Origin: Bernardetia sp.
GTDB lineage: Bacteria > Bacteroidota > Bacteroidia > Cytophagales > Bernardetiaceae
Reading direction: 5' to 3'
Assembly: GCA_020630575.1 (NCBI GenBank)
Contig: JAHDBD010000018.1
Span: 1-64,000 of the forward strand
Length of the DNA stretch: 64,000 bases
The notes under the pieces were generated by a model that saw only the letters and a program-made list of their open reading frames with translations, was not told the origin of the DNA and searched no databases. This document shows positions 62,991 to 64,000 of the stretch, in pieces; within the stretch, counting starts at the first letter, position 1; each line of letters starts with the position of its first letter. Made by a program: the position numbers and the translations under genes.

Positions 62991-64000
62991 ATGTACGTAA
63001 TCAAGCGAGACGGCAGGAAAGAAGAAGTGATTATGCAAAAAATCACAGCCAGAATTGAAAGGCTTTGTGATAATTTGGATAATCGTTATATAAAACCTCA
63101 AGAAATTACTTATAAAGTTTTGGCAGGACTTTATGATAATGTTACTACCGTAGAACTCGACGAACTTGCAGCCGAAACAGCAGCCACTATGGCAACTGTT
63201 CATCCAGACTATGCGATTTTAGCTTCAAGAATTGCTATTTCAAATCTTCATAAAGAAACAAAAGACGCTTTTTCAGAAACGATTGAAGAGCTTTATAATT
63301 ATGTAAACCCAAAGACAAATGAGCCAGCAGGTCTTATTTCTGATGAGGTTGTACAAGTAGTTCGTAAATATGCTCATGTTCTAAATCAAGCTATTGATTA
63401 TGGTAGAGATTATGAGTATGACTACTTTGGTTTCAAAACTTTAGAACGTTCATACCTTTTGCGTCTTGATGGAAAAGTAACTGAGCGTCCTCAACAAATG
63501 ATTATGCGTGTCTCTGTAGGCATTCATGGTGCTGATATTGATGCGGCTATCAAAACATATCATTTGATGGCTGAGCGTTGGTTTACACACGCTACACCAA
63601 CACTTTTTAATGCAGGAACTCCAAAGCCTCAAATGTCTTCTTGTTTCTTATTAGAAATACAAGGTGATAGTGTAGATGGAATTTATGATACATTGAAGCA
63701 GTGTGCTAAAATTTCTCAATCGGCGGGTGGAATTGGTGTAAGTGTTCATAATGTACGTGCGACAGGTTCATATATTCGTGGTACAAATGGCTATTCAAAC
63801 GGAATTGTTCCGATGTTGAAAGTATTCAACGATACAGCTCGTTATATTGACCAAGGAGGAAACAAACGCAAAGGAGCTTTTGCTGTTTATTTAGAACCTT
63901 GGCATGCTGATATTTTTGAGTTTTTAGATTTGAAGAAAAATCATGGTAAAGAAGAAGCTAGAGCAAGAGATTTGTTTTATGCTTTATGGATTTCAGATTT
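62991..64000 (+). CDS. nrdA: Ribonucleoside-diphosphate reductase alpha chain (class Ia), partial
   Basis: The 336 residues present start [25 protein letters not shown], the ATP-cone allosteric domain. The catalytic domain follows with [50 protein letters not shown], including the N-terminal active-site Cys in SSCFL. The last motif seen is [30 protein letters not shown]. It reduces ribonucleotides for DNA synthesis. The gene runs out of the window at 64000; an nrdB partner would lie beyond. The start is at the ATG after an A/T-rich leader. Confidence 0.95.
   Translation, partial: MYVIKRDGRKEEVIMQKITARIERLCDNLDNRYIKPQEITYKVLAGLYDNVTTVELDELAAETAATMATVHPDYAILASRIAISNLHKETKDAFSETIEELYNYVNPKTNEPAGLISDEVVQVVRKYAHVLNQAIDYGRDYEYDYFGFKTLERSYLLRLDGKVTERPQQMIMRVSVGIHGADIDAAIKTYHLMAERWFTHATPTLFNAGTPKPQMSSCFLLEIQGDSVDGIYDTLKQCAKISQSAGGIGVSVHNVRATGSYIRGTNGYSNGIVPMLKVFNDTARYIDQGGNKRKGAFAVYLEPWHADIFEFLDLKKNHGKEEARARDLFYALWISD

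Overview
The window looks like chromosomal DNA of a low-GC member of the Bacteroidota, most likely a marine Cytophagales (Bernardetia/Flexibacter-like; this genus-level guess is inference). The signs are A+T-rich non-coding DNA, promoters of the Bacteroidota type (TTG, about 19-21 bases, TAnnTTTG) in front of both tRNA genes, many Bacteroidota lipoproteins and families (DUF4199, DUF4412, an HD-Pnk repair enzyme, type III pantothenate kinase), and tyrosine recombinases of the Bacteroidota type.

Layout. Positions 1-1.6 kb hold a tyrosine recombinase beside tRNA-Val, probably the edge of an island that continues to the left. From 1.7 to 21 kb is ordinary chromosome: an RND efflux pair, three tandem SH3-like paralogues, a pseudouridine synthase, the glyoxylate shunt (aceB, aceA), an outer-membrane protein with coaX, an HD-Pnk RNA/DNA end-healing enzyme, and a PhoR/PhoB-like two-component system. 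From 21,095 to 37,482 is a 16.4-kb integrated element bounded by a 17-bp direct repeat of the 3' end of the initiator tRNA-Met gene. From 37.5 to 60.5 kb is chromosome again: era, a TPR lipoprotein, nuoM, a SiaC-like protein, sterol desaturase, cinA, DsbA-like, a site-2 protease, ferritin, a BNR/sortilin-like exported protein, an ABC ATPase with a rhodanese, several lipoproteins and glutamate dehydrogenase. Positions 60.66-61.30 kb carry a dense cluster of DnaA boxes followed by a DnaA-trio-like run, a strong oriC candidate. The window ends inside nrdA.

The element. Its left half (21.3-30.2 kb) is a plus-strand replication module behind a divergent repressor pair: an XRE repressor, a small Cro-like protein, two small unknown proteins, an SF3-type helicase, a 382-bp symmetric iteron region, a Toprim primase-like protein, a four-TM protein with a C-terminal zinc motif, a second recombinase (closely related to the one at the left edge of the window) and an HTH protein with Ser/Thr repeats. 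Several of its intergenic gaps carry a hairpin whose stem varies but whose loop is always TTACAG. Its right half (30.4-37.4 kb) is a minus-strand operon: the fMet-adjacent integrase, a single-chain restriction-modification enzyme, and an AAA ATPase with a C-terminal HEPN-like RNxxxH motif. No capsid, tail, relaxase or conjugation genes are visible. The layout (repressor, SF3 helicase, iteron origin, tRNA integration, defence cargo, about 16 kb) resembles a phage satellite or a replicating integrative island; that reading is inference.

Around the oriC candidate most genes to the left run leftward and nrdA runs rightward, as expected when transcription follows replication away from an origin.
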